Assembly (NCBI GenBank): GCA_963787485.1
Contig: CAWBDF010000007.1
Location: forward strand, 682,001-746,000
DNA length: 64,000 bases
Direction: 5' to 3'
Origin: Bog-473 sp963787485
Lineage (GTDB): Bacteria > Actinomycetota > Acidimicrobiia > Acidimicrobiales > RAAP-2
The notes beneath the pieces were generated by a model. It made no database searches. It was given only the letters and a program-made list of their open reading frames with translations, and had not been told where the DNA came from. Each line of letters starts with the position of its first letter. The stretch's first letter is position 1. The position numbers were made by a program, and so were the translations under genes. Shown here in pieces: positions 44,401 through 51,526 of this stretch.

Positions 44401-44892
44401 CGCCCGGTCCCCCTCGGACCAGCGCTGAACCATGTCGGGCCGGTGGACGCAGTAGCGGTCGAAGAGGTCCGCCACGTGGCGAACGCTCGAGAACCGCTTG
44501 GAGCCCTCCACCGTGGTCGGCCCACCCATGTGCTGCGCTAGCGGAGCCAGCCAGTCCTCATCGAAGTGTTCTTCGACCACCTCCATCAGGGGCCAGACGG
44601 CGCGCTCGGGCAGCCACGGATCGGTGATCGGATCTGCGCCGGCGGCCCGAGCAAGTGCCCCGTTGACGAGGGATCCCGGAAAGGGAAACGCGATGTTGGC
44701 GCAGATGCCGTCGTTCCGGCCCGGGCTGACCCCGAGATGTCCCGACAACTGCTGGGTGAGCCATCGTTCGATGCCCCGCGTCGGCACGGAGACGACCTCG
44801 GATGCCAGGGGGTTAGGAAGGGGCTCGGCGACCAGTCGGGCCAGGGCCGACACGAGCGCGTCGGCGCGGTCAGATCGGTGGACGTGGAGCAC
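41482..44892 (-). CDS. recC: Exodeoxyribonuclease V gamma chain (RecC)
   Basis: Chi-recognition and scaffold subunit of RecBCD, about 1136 residues. It begins VLHVHRSDRADALVSALARL, matching the M-L-x-V-x-x-S start of RecC, with VPTRGIERWLTQQLSGHLGV, GICANIAFPFPGSLVNGALA, PRDVIVMCPDIEHFAPLIQA and PHRVVCLLGLDDGSFPRHIE. I prefer the GTG at 44892 to the ATG one codon earlier (44895) because it lies 6 nt after a TACTCT -10 box and gives the family N-terminus. It is the first gene of recCBD. Confidence 0.94.
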   Translation of the reverse strand: MLHVHRSDRADALVSALARLVAEPLPNPLASEVVSVPTRGIERWLTQQLSGHLGVSPGRNDGICANIAFPFPGSLVNGALARAAGADPITDPWLPERAVWPLMEVVEEHFDEDWLAPLAQHMGGPTTVEGSKRFSSVRHVADLFDRYCVHRPDMVQRWSEGDRADGETRWQYELWRLLRRHIGQVSPAERLRDACARLRHEPEVLSEPSRLSLFGLTRLPASYLSVLDAIAEGRDVHLFLLHPSPALWRRLEPQVGPHSRHTPRREDPTAGAARHPLVASWGRDAREMQLVLGAGLAHDVGGPDSPPRTETPTLLHRIQDDIRADRAPVGTTGARSDERPLLAPDDDSIRVHSCHGRARQVEVLRDALLHLFEEDETLEPRDVIVMCPDIEHFAPLIQARFGAHDGEGRLAMHLADRSLRQTNPVMGVLAEVLDLATARLTATQVLDLAGREPVRHRFGLRDDDLSRLEEWIRECRVRWGFDGEHREAFRLGGVDANTWRTGLDRLLLGVTMADERERLFGGVLPLDDVEGGDIDLAGRLAELIDRLRRAVDLLAEQRTVDGWASTLAWIADALTTTSPHEEWQRAELTTILTSLVDEATTNGRVSPVLLGSDDVRSLLSDRLRGRPTRANFRTGQVTVCTLVPMRSIPHRVVCLLGLDDGSFPRHIERDGDDLTAQEPRVGDRDARNEDRQLLLDAFLAARDRLVITYAGHDERSNLPRPPAVPVGELLDVVDRTVRTTDGLARRAVVVTHPLQPFDAKNYESGRLVLSRPWSFDALHLAGARAALSPRSEVPPFLPVPLDDDVASEVIGLDALERFVRHPVRAFLRHRLGVSLWDRTHDPEDAIPIDVDALAKWDIGERVLAARFAGSDWEQCEAAESARGALPPAGLADPILAEMYESIEALLEAAGDSLGDVAVPGAAEPMQLCAELAGLPSVVGTVSGVHGDVLRTVTYRRIQPALRVAAWARLLALTVTEPERPFEAVTVCRSEKGSTRLVAVSRLGPLGADARTRKAVAASHLEELVELFRRGMREPVPLYCKTSEAYASAARSGAEDAEGAAAKQWESRFNFSGEDDDAEHVLVLGSRLTFADMVARSGRLDAAGVSGVTGPTDRSRFAACASMLWDGLLEFEGIGRR

Positions 44893-44898
44893 CATCGC

Positions 44899-44904
44899 AG
44901 AGTA
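44899..44904 (-). promoter_or_regulatory. -10 box of a leaderless recCBD transcript
   Basis: TACTCT on the minus strand, 6 nt, then the GTG at 44892. Only 3 nt separate it from the neighbouring ATG, too few for initiation there. Confidence 0.6.
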
Positions 44905-44970
44905 GGTCGGGGGTGTTCGCCCGCCGGGTGGGCCGCGGTGGCTTCGTTCCGGCGGCTGACTCGCCCGTGT

Positions 44971-46434
44971 TCAGGCCGGCGTGCCCGTGTTTGCTCCGGG
45001 GGTGCCTCCGTCGGGCAGGGCAACGATCATCGACAAGGCTCCCTCCCCCGTTTCTCGGTCGGCTTCGACGGCTTGCAGGTGCCGAGGCGCGGTCTCGATG
45101 GGTGACAGCTCGCCGAGGTCCGTTCCCTCGCGCCCCACGCCGAGACCAGGGAACTTGCGGGCCGAGACGAGGACACGTGATTCGAACGAGCCAACCACCT
45201 TGTTGTAGGCCTCGACACTGGCAGCGAGGCTTCGCTCGAGTGTCTGGAAGTGACCGCTCATGGTCCGTAGCCGGTCATAGAGCTCGGCGCCGAGCCGCTG
45301 GACCTCTCGGGCGCTTTCGGCGATCGTCTCCTGCTGCCAGCCAAGTGCGACCGTCCGCAGAAGTGCGATCAGCGTGACCGGCGTCGTCAAGAGGACCCCG
45401 TTGGCCATAGCGTGCTCTTGCAGAGTGGGATCGGCATCGAAGGCAGCCGCCAGCAACTGGTCGCCGGGGATGAACGCGACCACCATCTGCGGCGACCGGT
45501 CGAACTGCTTCCAGTACTCCTTCTTGGAGAGCTGGTCGACGTGAGCACGCAACTGCCTCGCGTGCCGGGTCTGGCACTGCATCCGCGTTTCGTCGTCGTC
45601 GGCATCCAACAACTGCAAGAAAGCGTCGAGCGGGACCTTGGCGTCGACGACCACCTCGCCACCACTTGGCATGTGGACCACCATGTCAGGCCGAATCCGG
45701 GCGTCTTCAGACGACGTCGCCGAGACCTGTTCCTCGAAGTCGCAGTGGGCCAGCATCCCCGCCATCTCGGCCACGCGTCGGAGCTGCATTTCCCCCCAAC
45801 GCCCTCGAGTTTGAGGCGACCTGAGCGCGGTCACCAGGTTGCGGGTCTCTTTGCGCAACTGTTCGTGACCGGTGTGCAGCTGCGCCACCTTCTCGGTCAG
45901 GCCCTCGTAGGCTCCCCGTCGCTCGCGCTCCATCTCCTGGATGCCACGCTCATAACGAGCCAACGTCTCGGACAACGGCTCGAGCATCCGCTCAATTGCT
46001 TCACGGCGTTGCTCGAGGTCGCCCTGTACGTGGGCCCGCGCTTCACCGAGCCGGCTATCAGCCAACATCAGGAAATGCTCGTTGTTCTTGGCTAGCGCCT
46101 CTGCCGACAGCTGTGCAAACGCCCCCAGGAGCCGGCTCCGGTCCTCTTCGACTTGGACCGCCACGTCGGATTGGGATGCACGGAGCAGCTCGAGCTCTGA
46201 GACGGCCACGGCGCGGGCGGTCTCTGCTCTAGAGAGGGCGGCCGAGGTCTCCTTGAGGTCAGTCGCCTGTTCGGCGAGAACCGTTCGGGCATCGGCCAGT
46301 CTGCTCTCGAGGACCCGCATGGATCCCGCGCGCCGGGACGTCCGCACCACACTCACCAGCACGCCAATCGCCAATCCCACGAGCAGGCCTACGACCAGCC
46401 CCAAGACCGGGCCCTGCGCGATACCGATCGTCAT
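44971..46434 (-). CDS. rmuC: DNA recombination protein RmuC
   Basis: Predicted nuclease-like protein that limits inversions and suppresses recombination at short repeats. The 487-residue protein has an N-terminal membrane segment (GLVVGLLVGLAIGVLVSVV), a long coiled coil (about residues 40-190), then the RmuC core SPQTRGRWGEMQLRRVAEMA, GEVVVDAKVPLDAFLQLLDA, SPQMVVAFIPGDQLLAAAFD and TPVTLIALLRTVALGWQQE. The start is ATG 46434, because the GTG at 46443 lies in the -10 box. It lies upstream of recCBD on the same strand, with a separate promoter for recC. Confidence 0.93.
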   Translation of the reverse strand: MTIGIAQGPVLGLVVGLLVGLAIGVLVSVVRTSRRAGSMRVLESRLADARTVLAEQATDLKETSAALSRAETARAVAVSELELLRASQSDVAVQVEEDRSRLLGAFAQLSAEALAKNNEHFLMLADSRLGEARAHVQGDLEQRREAIERMLEPLSETLARYERGIQEMERERRGAYEGLTEKVAQLHTGHEQLRKETRNLVTALRSPQTRGRWGEMQLRRVAEMAGMLAHCDFEEQVSATSSEDARIRPDMVVHMPSGGEVVVDAKVPLDAFLQLLDADDDETRMQCQTRHARQLRAHVDQLSKKEYWKQFDRSPQMVVAFIPGDQLLAAAFDADPTLQEHAMANGVLLTTPVTLIALLRTVALGWQQETIAESAREVQRLGAELYDRLRTMSGHFQTLERSLAASVEAYNKVVGSFESRVLVSARKFPGLGVGREGTDLGELSPIETAPRHLQAVEADRETGEGALSMIVALPDGGTPGANTGTPA

Positions 46435-46441
46435 GTGAGCC

Positions 46442-46447
46442 ACGGTA
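46442..46447 (-). promoter_or_regulatory. -10 box of a leaderless rmuC transcript
   Basis: TACCGT on the minus strand, 7 nt, then the ATG at 46434. Confidence 0.6.
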
Positions 46448-46566
46448 ACGGTGGGCTGTCACAGCGAGGGGGACCCTGGAGACTGACGCAGTCGGGACAC
46501 ATGGCGCCCGGACCACCCCATACGTCCGCCGCGGACCATTCGGTCGTCACGCGAGACGCCAACCGG

Positions 46567-46572
46567 TAGCGT
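46567..46572 (+). promoter_or_regulatory. -10 box of a leaderless phoU transcript
   Basis: TAGCGT, 7 nt, then the ATG at 46580. A GTG at 46571 overlaps the box and is unlikely to be used. Confidence 0.6.
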
Positions 46573-46579
46573 GACCAAG

Positions 46580-47329
46580 ATGCCTTTCCGACTTGGTACC
46601 AGCACGAGGAGCACTCCGGTGCAGGAGGCCTCAGACATTTCCTCGACCATCGGTCCCCTCGTCATGGAGCAGCCGCTGTGGCCGCGCACGATGCCCGAAC
46701 CGGGCGAGATCGACCGGCTTTTCGCACAGGTCTTCGCCTTAGTCGGCGAGGGCATCGCCGGCGCCACCCACGCGCTGCTCGCAGGGGACCGTGACGCCGC
46801 GAAGGAGCTGGTGAAGCGGGACGACGTGATCGACAAGTTGATCGGGCAGATCTCGACCACCGTGCAACGCCAGCTGGTCGAGGGCGAAACGACCGCCGAA
46901 GAGCGACGCGAATACGTCGCAATCTTGCGCATGCTCCCCGACATGGAGCGCAACGGTGACCTGGCGGAGCACATTGCCCGCCGGGCTGCCCGCGGCCTCG
47001 GGGCTGAGATGTCCGCCCGGAGCCGCGGTCTGGTCGAACGCATGGGGGAAGTGGCGACCACCATCTGGAGGGAAACCGCCGACGCGTTCGCCGAGCGTTC
47101 GGCCGACGCTGCATCCTCAATCGACGACCTCGACGACGAGCTCGACGACTTGCACGTGACGCTGACGGCCGAGCTGGTGGCCGGCACCATGCCGCTGCCG
47201 GTCGCCATTGAACTGGCCATGGTGGCCCGCTTCTACGAGCGGTTCGGCGACCACGCGGTCAACCTGGCACGGCGAATGGTCACCCTCGTGGTGGGTGGCC
47301 CCGAGCCGGGGTCATCCGGGCCGGACTGA
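46580..47329 (+). CDS. phoU: PhoU-like phosphate regulatory protein
   Basis: Helical protein that couples phosphate uptake by Pst to the phosphate two-component system. The 249-residue product has two PhoU repeats: IDRLFAQVFALVGEGIAGAT with KRDDVIDKLIGQISTTVQRQ and LRMLPDMERNGDLAEHIARR, then SRGLVERMGEVATTIWRETA, IDDLDDELDDLHV and VAIELAMVARFYERFGDHAV. The E-R-N/D-G-D and E-R-x-G-D-H motifs are the metal-binding positions. The N-terminal 35 residues are extra. It is far (15 kb) from pstB and pstS. Confidence 0.9.
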   Translation: MPFRLGTSTRSTPVQEASDISSTIGPLVMEQPLWPRTMPEPGEIDRLFAQVFALVGEGIAGATHALLAGDRDAAKELVKRDDVIDKLIGQISTTVQRQLVEGETTAEERREYVAILRMLPDMERNGDLAEHIARRAARGLGAEMSARSRGLVERMGEVATTIWRETADAFAERSADAASSIDDLDDELDDLHVTLTAELVAGTMPLPVAIELAMVARFYERFGDHAVNLARRMVTLVVGGPEPGSSGPD

Positions 47330-47344
47330 GCTCGACCCTCGTTC

Positions 47345-47359
47345 CAGGTCGAAGACCTG
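47345..47359. terminator. Short palindrome between convergent phoU and asd
   Basis: CAGGTC, a 3-nt loop GAA, and GACCTG pair perfectly in the 39-nt gap between the two stop codons. There is no U tract. Confidence 0.4.
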
Positions 47360-47368
47360 CTTCGAGGC

Positions 47369-48394
47369 TCACCCGCCCTGCGCCAGGAGTACCTCGGCGA
47401 TCTGCACGACGTTGAGCGCAGCCCCCTTGCGCAGGTTGTCGCCGGACACGAACAGGGCCAACGCATTGGGGGCGCCCTGGGCACGGCGGATTCGGCCCAC
47501 CAACGAGACGTCGCGACCGGTCGCCATGAGCGGAGTCGGGATGTCGGCCAGTTCGACACCGGGCGCGGAGCGAAGCAGTTCCACGGCCAGCTCAGGCCCC
47601 ATGGGCCGCTCGAACTCGCACACGATGGACGCCGAGTGGCCCGTGAACACCGGCACCCGCACGCACGTCGTGGTCACCGCCAAATCGGGGATCCCGAGGA
47701 TCTTGCGGGCCTCGTTGCGGTACTTCTGCTCTTCGTCCGTCTCGAACGACCCATCGTCGACCACCTGGAACTGAAGAGGGATGACGTTGTGGGCGATCGG
47801 GACCGGGTAGACGGAGGTCGGCGGGTACGCGACGGCGGCGCCGTCGAACGTGAGCTCTGGCGCCGCCTCGACTGTCTTTGACAATTGTTCGGCCAGTTCG
47901 CGCACCGCCTCGACGCCACCACCCGAGACCGCCTGGTAGGTGGAGACCACGAGTCGACGGAGCCCGGCAGCATCGTGGAGCGGCTTGAGCACCGGAATGG
48001 CAACCATGGTCGTGCAGTTCGGATTGGCCACAATGCCCTTGGGGATGGAGCGCAGCGCATCGGCATTCGCCTCGGGAACCACCAACGGCACTTCGGGGTC
48101 CATGCGCCATGCAGAGGAATTGTCGATGACGGTGGCGCCGGCGGCAGCCAGCTGTGGCGAGAGGGAGCGCGACACCGAGGAGGGTGCTGAGCAGAGGGCA
48201 AGATCGATCCCGGACAGGTCCGCCGTCTCGGCGTCCTCGACAACGATCTCGGCGCCGGCCCAGGAAAGCATCTGGCCGGCTGACCGGGCGGAGGCGAGAT
48301 ACCGCATGGAGTCAACCGGGAAGTTGCGCTCAGCCAGAATGGCGCGCAGGACGATGCCTACCTGGCCTGTCGCACCGACGATGGCGATCCGCAC
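47369..48394 (-). CDS. asd: Aspartate-semialdehyde dehydrogenase
   Basis: NADPH-dependent second step of the aspartate family pathway, following aspartokinase. The 341-residue protein begins VRIAIVGATGQVGIVLRAIL, has DNSSAWRMDPEVPLVVPEAN, GIVANPNCTTMVAIPVLKPL (catalytic Cys), STYQAVSGGGVEAVREL, RVPVFTGHSASIVCEFERPM (catalytic His) and ALFVSGDNLRKGAALNVVQI. The GTG start at 48394 follows a leaderless -10 box. Actinobacteria often have lysC-asd together; here they are 37 kb apart. Confidence 0.96.
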   Translation of the reverse strand: MRIAIVGATGQVGIVLRAILAERNFPVDSMRYLASARSAGQMLSWAGAEIVVEDAETADLSGIDLALCSAPSSVSRSLSPQLAAAGATVIDNSSAWRMDPEVPLVVPEANADALRSIPKGIVANPNCTTMVAIPVLKPLHDAAGLRRLVVSTYQAVSGGGVEAVRELAEQLSKTVEAAPELTFDGAAVAYPPTSVYPVPIAHNVIPLQFQVVDDGSFETDEEQKYRNEARKILGIPDLAVTTTCVRVPVFTGHSASIVCEFERPMGPELAVELLRSAPGVELADIPTPLMATGRDVSLVGRIRRAQGAPNALALFVSGDNLRKGAALNVVQIAEVLLAQGG

Positions 48395-48400
48395 CGCACG

Positions 48401-48406
48401 ATTCTA
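48401..48406 (-). promoter_or_regulatory. -10 box of a leaderless asd transcript
   Basis: TAGAAT on the minus strand, 6 nt, then the GTG at 48394. Confidence 0.65.
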
Positions 48407-48455
48407 GAAGAGGCTGGTCGAGACAACGGTGGGGAGGCGGGTCGGCACGGTGGAA

Positions 48456-49056
48456 TCAGACTTCCATGGCACGCCGACCTTCGAGCGCTCGACCGAGCGT
48501 CAATTCGTCGGCGTACTCGAGGTCGCCGCCGACCGGCAGGCCACTGGCCAACCGGGTCACGGTGACACCCTCGGGGGACAGCTCGCGGGCGACCAGCATG
48601 GCCGTTGCCTCGCCCTCGATCGTGGGATTGGTGCACATGATCGCTTCGCGGATGACGCCTTGTCTGACCCGGTCGAGGAGCTCGGGTAGCCGGTAATTGC
48701 TCGCGTCCGATGCCGTCGAGCGGGCTCAGCGCGCCCCCCAGTACGTGGTAACGGCCCTTGAACCCCGTGCGCTCCACGGCGACGATGTCCCTCGGGTCCT
48801 CAACGATGCAGACGACCTCAGAGTCACGTCGGTCGTCGGAGCACACCGCACAGAACTCACTCCCCTCGGCCACGTTGAAACAGATGGCGCACAAGGTGGT
48901 GCGTTCCTTGACCGCGACCAGGGCGTCCGCAAGCCTCCTGGCGTCCTCGCCCGGAACCTTGAGGAGGTGGAAGGCGATGCGTTGCGCAGACTTGGGCCCG
49001 ATGCCTGGCAGGCGGCCCAGTTCGTCAATCAAAGAGCGCAGCGACCCGGTGTACAT
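48456..49056 (-). CDS. recR: Recombination protein RecR, single-base frameshift in this sequence
   Basis: RecR forms a clamp with RecO/RecF that loads RecA at gaps. The 5' frame reads MYTGSLRSLIDELGRLPGIG, PKSAQRIAFHLLKVPGED, a zinc finger CAICFNVAEGSEFCAVC and the Toprim start VVCIVEDPRDIVAVERTGFK up to HVLGGALSPLDGI. There the frame shifts: removing one G (plus-strand C at 48707-48708) gives DGIDASNYRLPELLDRVRQG and joins MCTNPTIEGEATAMLVAREL, GLPVGGDLEYADELTLGRAL and the stop at 48456. The corrected protein has 199 residues, the normal RecR length. As written the 5' frame would run on with unrelated sequence into asd. The start abuts the dnaX stop, as in many bacteria. Confidence 0.9.
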
Positions 49057-50958
49057 TCAGCCGAGGACCTCGCTGGCGCCTGGAAAGGCCTGCAGGAGCC
49101 GCGCTTCGGCGGCCGCCGTCTCGTCGGCCGGGGCTGCGTCAGCGATCTCCGACGGATGGAGCAACTCCATGTCGTCGAAGTCGTGTGGGTCGTCCAGGTC
49201 CCGAGGGTCGTCGCGGGGAGGAGCAGTTTCTCCGCCCGGCCCCGCCGCCCCGGCCCGACTCGTGCTCTTGCCGGCATCGGGGAGGGCCACGGAGTCGGGT
49301 GGGCCGTCGACGACCAGCACCAGGTGAACCGGCGACCCGAAGTGAGCGGCCAGGGCCGCCTCGACCAGTCCCTGGTACTCGACGCACTGGTCGCGGTGGG
49401 CCGCGTGGGGCAGTGCGAAGTGTGCGCCCTGGTCGTCCACCGCGACGAAGCGGCCACTGGCGTATCGAGCCTTGGCCCCCGCCGGCAGCGACTGCAGGAT
49501 GCCGTCGCCCCAGGCTTCGGTCAGGGTGTCCCGGTCGACCGGAGCAGCCGCCCCCGACTCCAGCGCCACCCGGGCGGCGTGGGCCCGGGGCACAGCCTCC
49601 TGAGGGGACGGCGAAGACGCAGAGGGTGGGTCGGGAGTCGGCGTGGCCGCTGGTTGGCCACGTACGGGTGATCCTGCTTCGGCGACTCGCTTGCTCCGTT
49701 GCACGGCGCCGATGGTGGGCCGTCGGCCCACGTCAGGAGGGGTCGTGGACAGCGCCGCGGGTGGTGCGTCGGCGGATGCGGGCGGTGCGACGGGCGGGGC
49801 TGGGGCCGGCGTCCGGGGCCGGGGGGCGGGACGGGGAAAGGCAGCGTCGCCCGAAAGGGTCAGCTCGAGCGCGCTGACGCGCTCGGCGAGGGCTTCGGCG
49901 TCCGTGTCGAGGTCGGGGCGAACGGCCCGCACCACAGCGATCTCCAGCACCACCTGGGCGTCGGGCGCCTCACGCATGTCGACGAGCGCGTGCCCCATGA
50001 TCTCCATGCTGCGCACCGTGCGGGGCAGCCCCATGGTCTCGGCGAGGCCCGCATACCGTTCAAGTGATCGCCCGGAAGCGGCGCACAGCTCGGGGGCCAG
50101 CGCGGCGAGGAACACCTGGCGCAAGTCGTCGATCAGCTCCGTCGCCAACTGCTGGGGCCCCCATCCCCCGGCCAGCAGCCCGCTGAGCGCGACGAGCACG
50201 GCGTTGGCCTCGCCACCGGCCATGGCGTCGAGCACCTCGGAGAGCTCGGGCCGGGCCGCGTCGGACGATCCCGAAGCCACCACCTGGTCGAGCGCGGACA
50301 GCGCGTCGCGGGCCGAGCCCCGCCCCCGCCGCACCGCCGCCTCGAGGGCGTCGTCGTCGAGCTCGAGCCCAGCCTCGCGGTTGACCGACTCGAGCAGGCC
50401 GTGCAGCGTCTCGGCCCCAAGGAGGCGGAATTCCAGCTGCTGCGTGCGGCTGCGGATGGTCGGTGGCACCTTCTGGGGGTCGGTCGTGGCCAGCACGAAG
50501 ACGACATGGCTCGGCGGCTCCTCGAGCGTCTTGAGCAGCGCATTGGCCGCCGCCGTCGAGAGCATGTGGACCTCGTCGACGATGTAGACCTTCCACCGGC
50601 CCGGAGTGCCCAGCCCGGCGTGGGCGACGAGGTCCCGCATGGCGTCGACGCCGTTGTTGGAGGCGGCATCGAGCTCGTGCACGTTGAGGGAGCTGCCCCG
50701 CGTGATCTCGGTACACGACGTGCAGGTGCCACAGGGTTCGCCGTCGACGGGGGCGTCGCAGTTGAGCGCCTTGGCCAAGATGCGAGCCGATGAGGTCTTG
50801 CCCGTGCCGCGTGGGCCGCTGAAGAGGTAGGCGTGTTGGACCTTCTCGTCGCGCACCGCGCTCCGCAGAGCCCGGACGACGTGGTCCTGGCCCCTGATCT
50901 GGTCGAATCGCCCGGGGCGGAACCGTCGGTACAACGAAACGAAGGGGGCGTCGGCCAT
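49057..50958 (-). CDS. dnaX: DNA polymerase III subunit gamma/tau
   Basis: Clamp-loader ATPase. The 633-residue protein starts MADAPFVSLYRRFRPGRFDQ and has Walker A YLFSGPRGTGKTSSARILAK, a zinc module CDAPVDGEPCGTCTSC, DAASNNGVDAMRDL, Walker B KVYIVDEVHMLSTAAANALL and the sensor TTDPQKVPPTIRSRTQQLEF. After the clamp-loader domains (to about residue 370) comes a Pro/Ala/Ser-rich linker and a C-terminal domain, so the full tau-like form is encoded. A TAGGCT box ends 8 nt before the ATG. recR follows directly and the SRP RNA gene lies upstream. Confidence 0.96.
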   Translation of the reverse strand: MADAPFVSLYRRFRPGRFDQIRGQDHVVRALRSAVRDEKVQHAYLFSGPRGTGKTSSARILAKALNCDAPVDGEPCGTCTSCTEITRGSSLNVHELDAASNNGVDAMRDLVAHAGLGTPGRWKVYIVDEVHMLSTAAANALLKTLEEPPSHVVFVLATTDPQKVPPTIRSRTQQLEFRLLGAETLHGLLESVNREAGLELDDDALEAAVRRGRGSARDALSALDQVVASGSSDAARPELSEVLDAMAGGEANAVLVALSGLLAGGWGPQQLATELIDDLRQVFLAALAPELCAASGRSLERYAGLAETMGLPRTVRSMEIMGHALVDMREAPDAQVVLEIAVVRAVRPDLDTDAEALAERVSALELTLSGDAAFPRPAPRPRTPAPAPPVAPPASADAPPAALSTTPPDVGRRPTIGAVQRSKRVAEAGSPVRGQPAATPTPDPPSASSPSPQEAVPRAHAARVALESGAAAPVDRDTLTEAWGDGILQSLPAGAKARYASGRFVAVDDQGAHFALPHAAHRDQCVEYQGLVEAALAAHFGSPVHLVLVVDGPPDSVALPDAGKSTSRAGAAGPGGETAPPRDDPRDLDDPHDFDDMELLHPSEIADAAPADETAAAEARLLQAFPGASEVLG

Positions 50959-50966
50959 GTCGGCCG

Positions 50967-50972
50967 AGCCTA
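50967..50972 (-). promoter_or_regulatory. -10 box upstream of dnaX
   Basis: TAGGCT on the minus strand, 8 nt, then the ATG at 50958. It predicts a very short or absent leader. Confidence 0.5.
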
Positions 50973-51003
50973 TCGAGGCCTACCCACAGGGCCACTCGAC
51001 CGT

Positions 51004-51133
51004 CCGGTGCTCGGTGCGGCAGCCAGGTTGACTACGGCACCCGGCCAGACCCGCTGAGAGCTGCTGCCTTCCGACCCTGACTCGATTCACGAGGGGCCGT
51101 TGCGTAGGACCCGGCCACCGCACCCAGCACCGG
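51004..51133 (-). ncRNA. ffs: Signal recognition particle RNA (4.5S type)
   Basis: RNA scaffold binding Ffh to target membrane proteins. On the minus strand the apical domain reads GTCAGGGTCGGAAGGCAGCA, which contains the conserved GGAA tetraloop and asymmetric loop. The flanks pair: CCGGTGCTGGGTGCGG at the 5' end with CCGCACCGAGCACCGG at the 3' end, giving a long rod of about 130 nt. The position upstream of dnaX is usual. Exact ends are estimated from the stem. Confidence 0.92.
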
Positions 51134-51149
51134 AACGGCGTGCCGGGTG

Positions 51150-51155
51150 AGGTTA
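51150..51155 (-). promoter_or_regulatory. -10 box of the SRP RNA gene
   Basis: TAACCT on the minus strand, ending 16 nt before the first paired base of the SRP RNA. No clear -35 was seen. Confidence 0.4.
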
Positions 51156-51296
51156 GCGGGGTCCGGCGCACCGGGTCGTCTCGGGTCGCTCAGCCCCCTC
51201 TGAGAGCGCCAATGGGCGTTGTCTCCTTGAGAACCTCGCGAGGGCCGTTAGCCTGACCTGACCGCAGTGACGGGACGCCGCCGCGCCCGCTGCCGT

Positions 51297-51381
51297 GGAG
51301 GAGTGCGAGAGCGGCCGAATCGGCACGACTGGAAATCGTGTGTTGGGCAACCAACCGTGGGTTCAAATCCCACCTCCTCCG
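51297..51381 (+). tRNA. tRNA-Ser (GGA)
   Basis: 85-nt class II tRNA. Acceptor GGAGGAG/CTCCTCC, anticodon loop CTGGAAA (GGA), long variable arm, T loop TTCAAAT, discriminator G. A TAGCCT box lies 43 nt upstream. Confidence 0.95.
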
Positions 51382-51400
51382 CAGAGAAGGACTCAACCGG

Positions 51401-51526
51401 GTGGGCGTCCGCGCCGATACGGCCAGCGTGGACCACATGCTCGGCCTGGTGGCCGATGACCCCGTGCCGCGGGGCCGCCCGTCCTCCCTGGACGCCGGCC
51501 CCCGGTTGCCCCAGCCCGCCCGATGA
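51401..51526 (+). CDS. Possible 41-residue peptide upstream of the repeat protein
   Basis: A frame starting at GTG 51401 reads VGVRADTASVDHMLGLVADD and ends at a TGA that overlaps the ATG of the next gene (ATGA, 51523-51526). Thirty-eight of about 41 codons end in G or C, as in real genes here, and an AGAAGG lies about 11 nt upstream. Stop-start overlap and codon bias argue for translation. No family is recognised. Confidence 0.4.
   Translation: MGVRADTASVDHMLGLVADDPVPRGRPSSLDAGPRLPQPAR

Noticed and set aside
48358..48700. C-terminal part of the 232-codon RecR frame
   Set aside because: After 48708 this frame loses all RecR similarity and overlaps asd; the true C-terminus is in the shifted frame.
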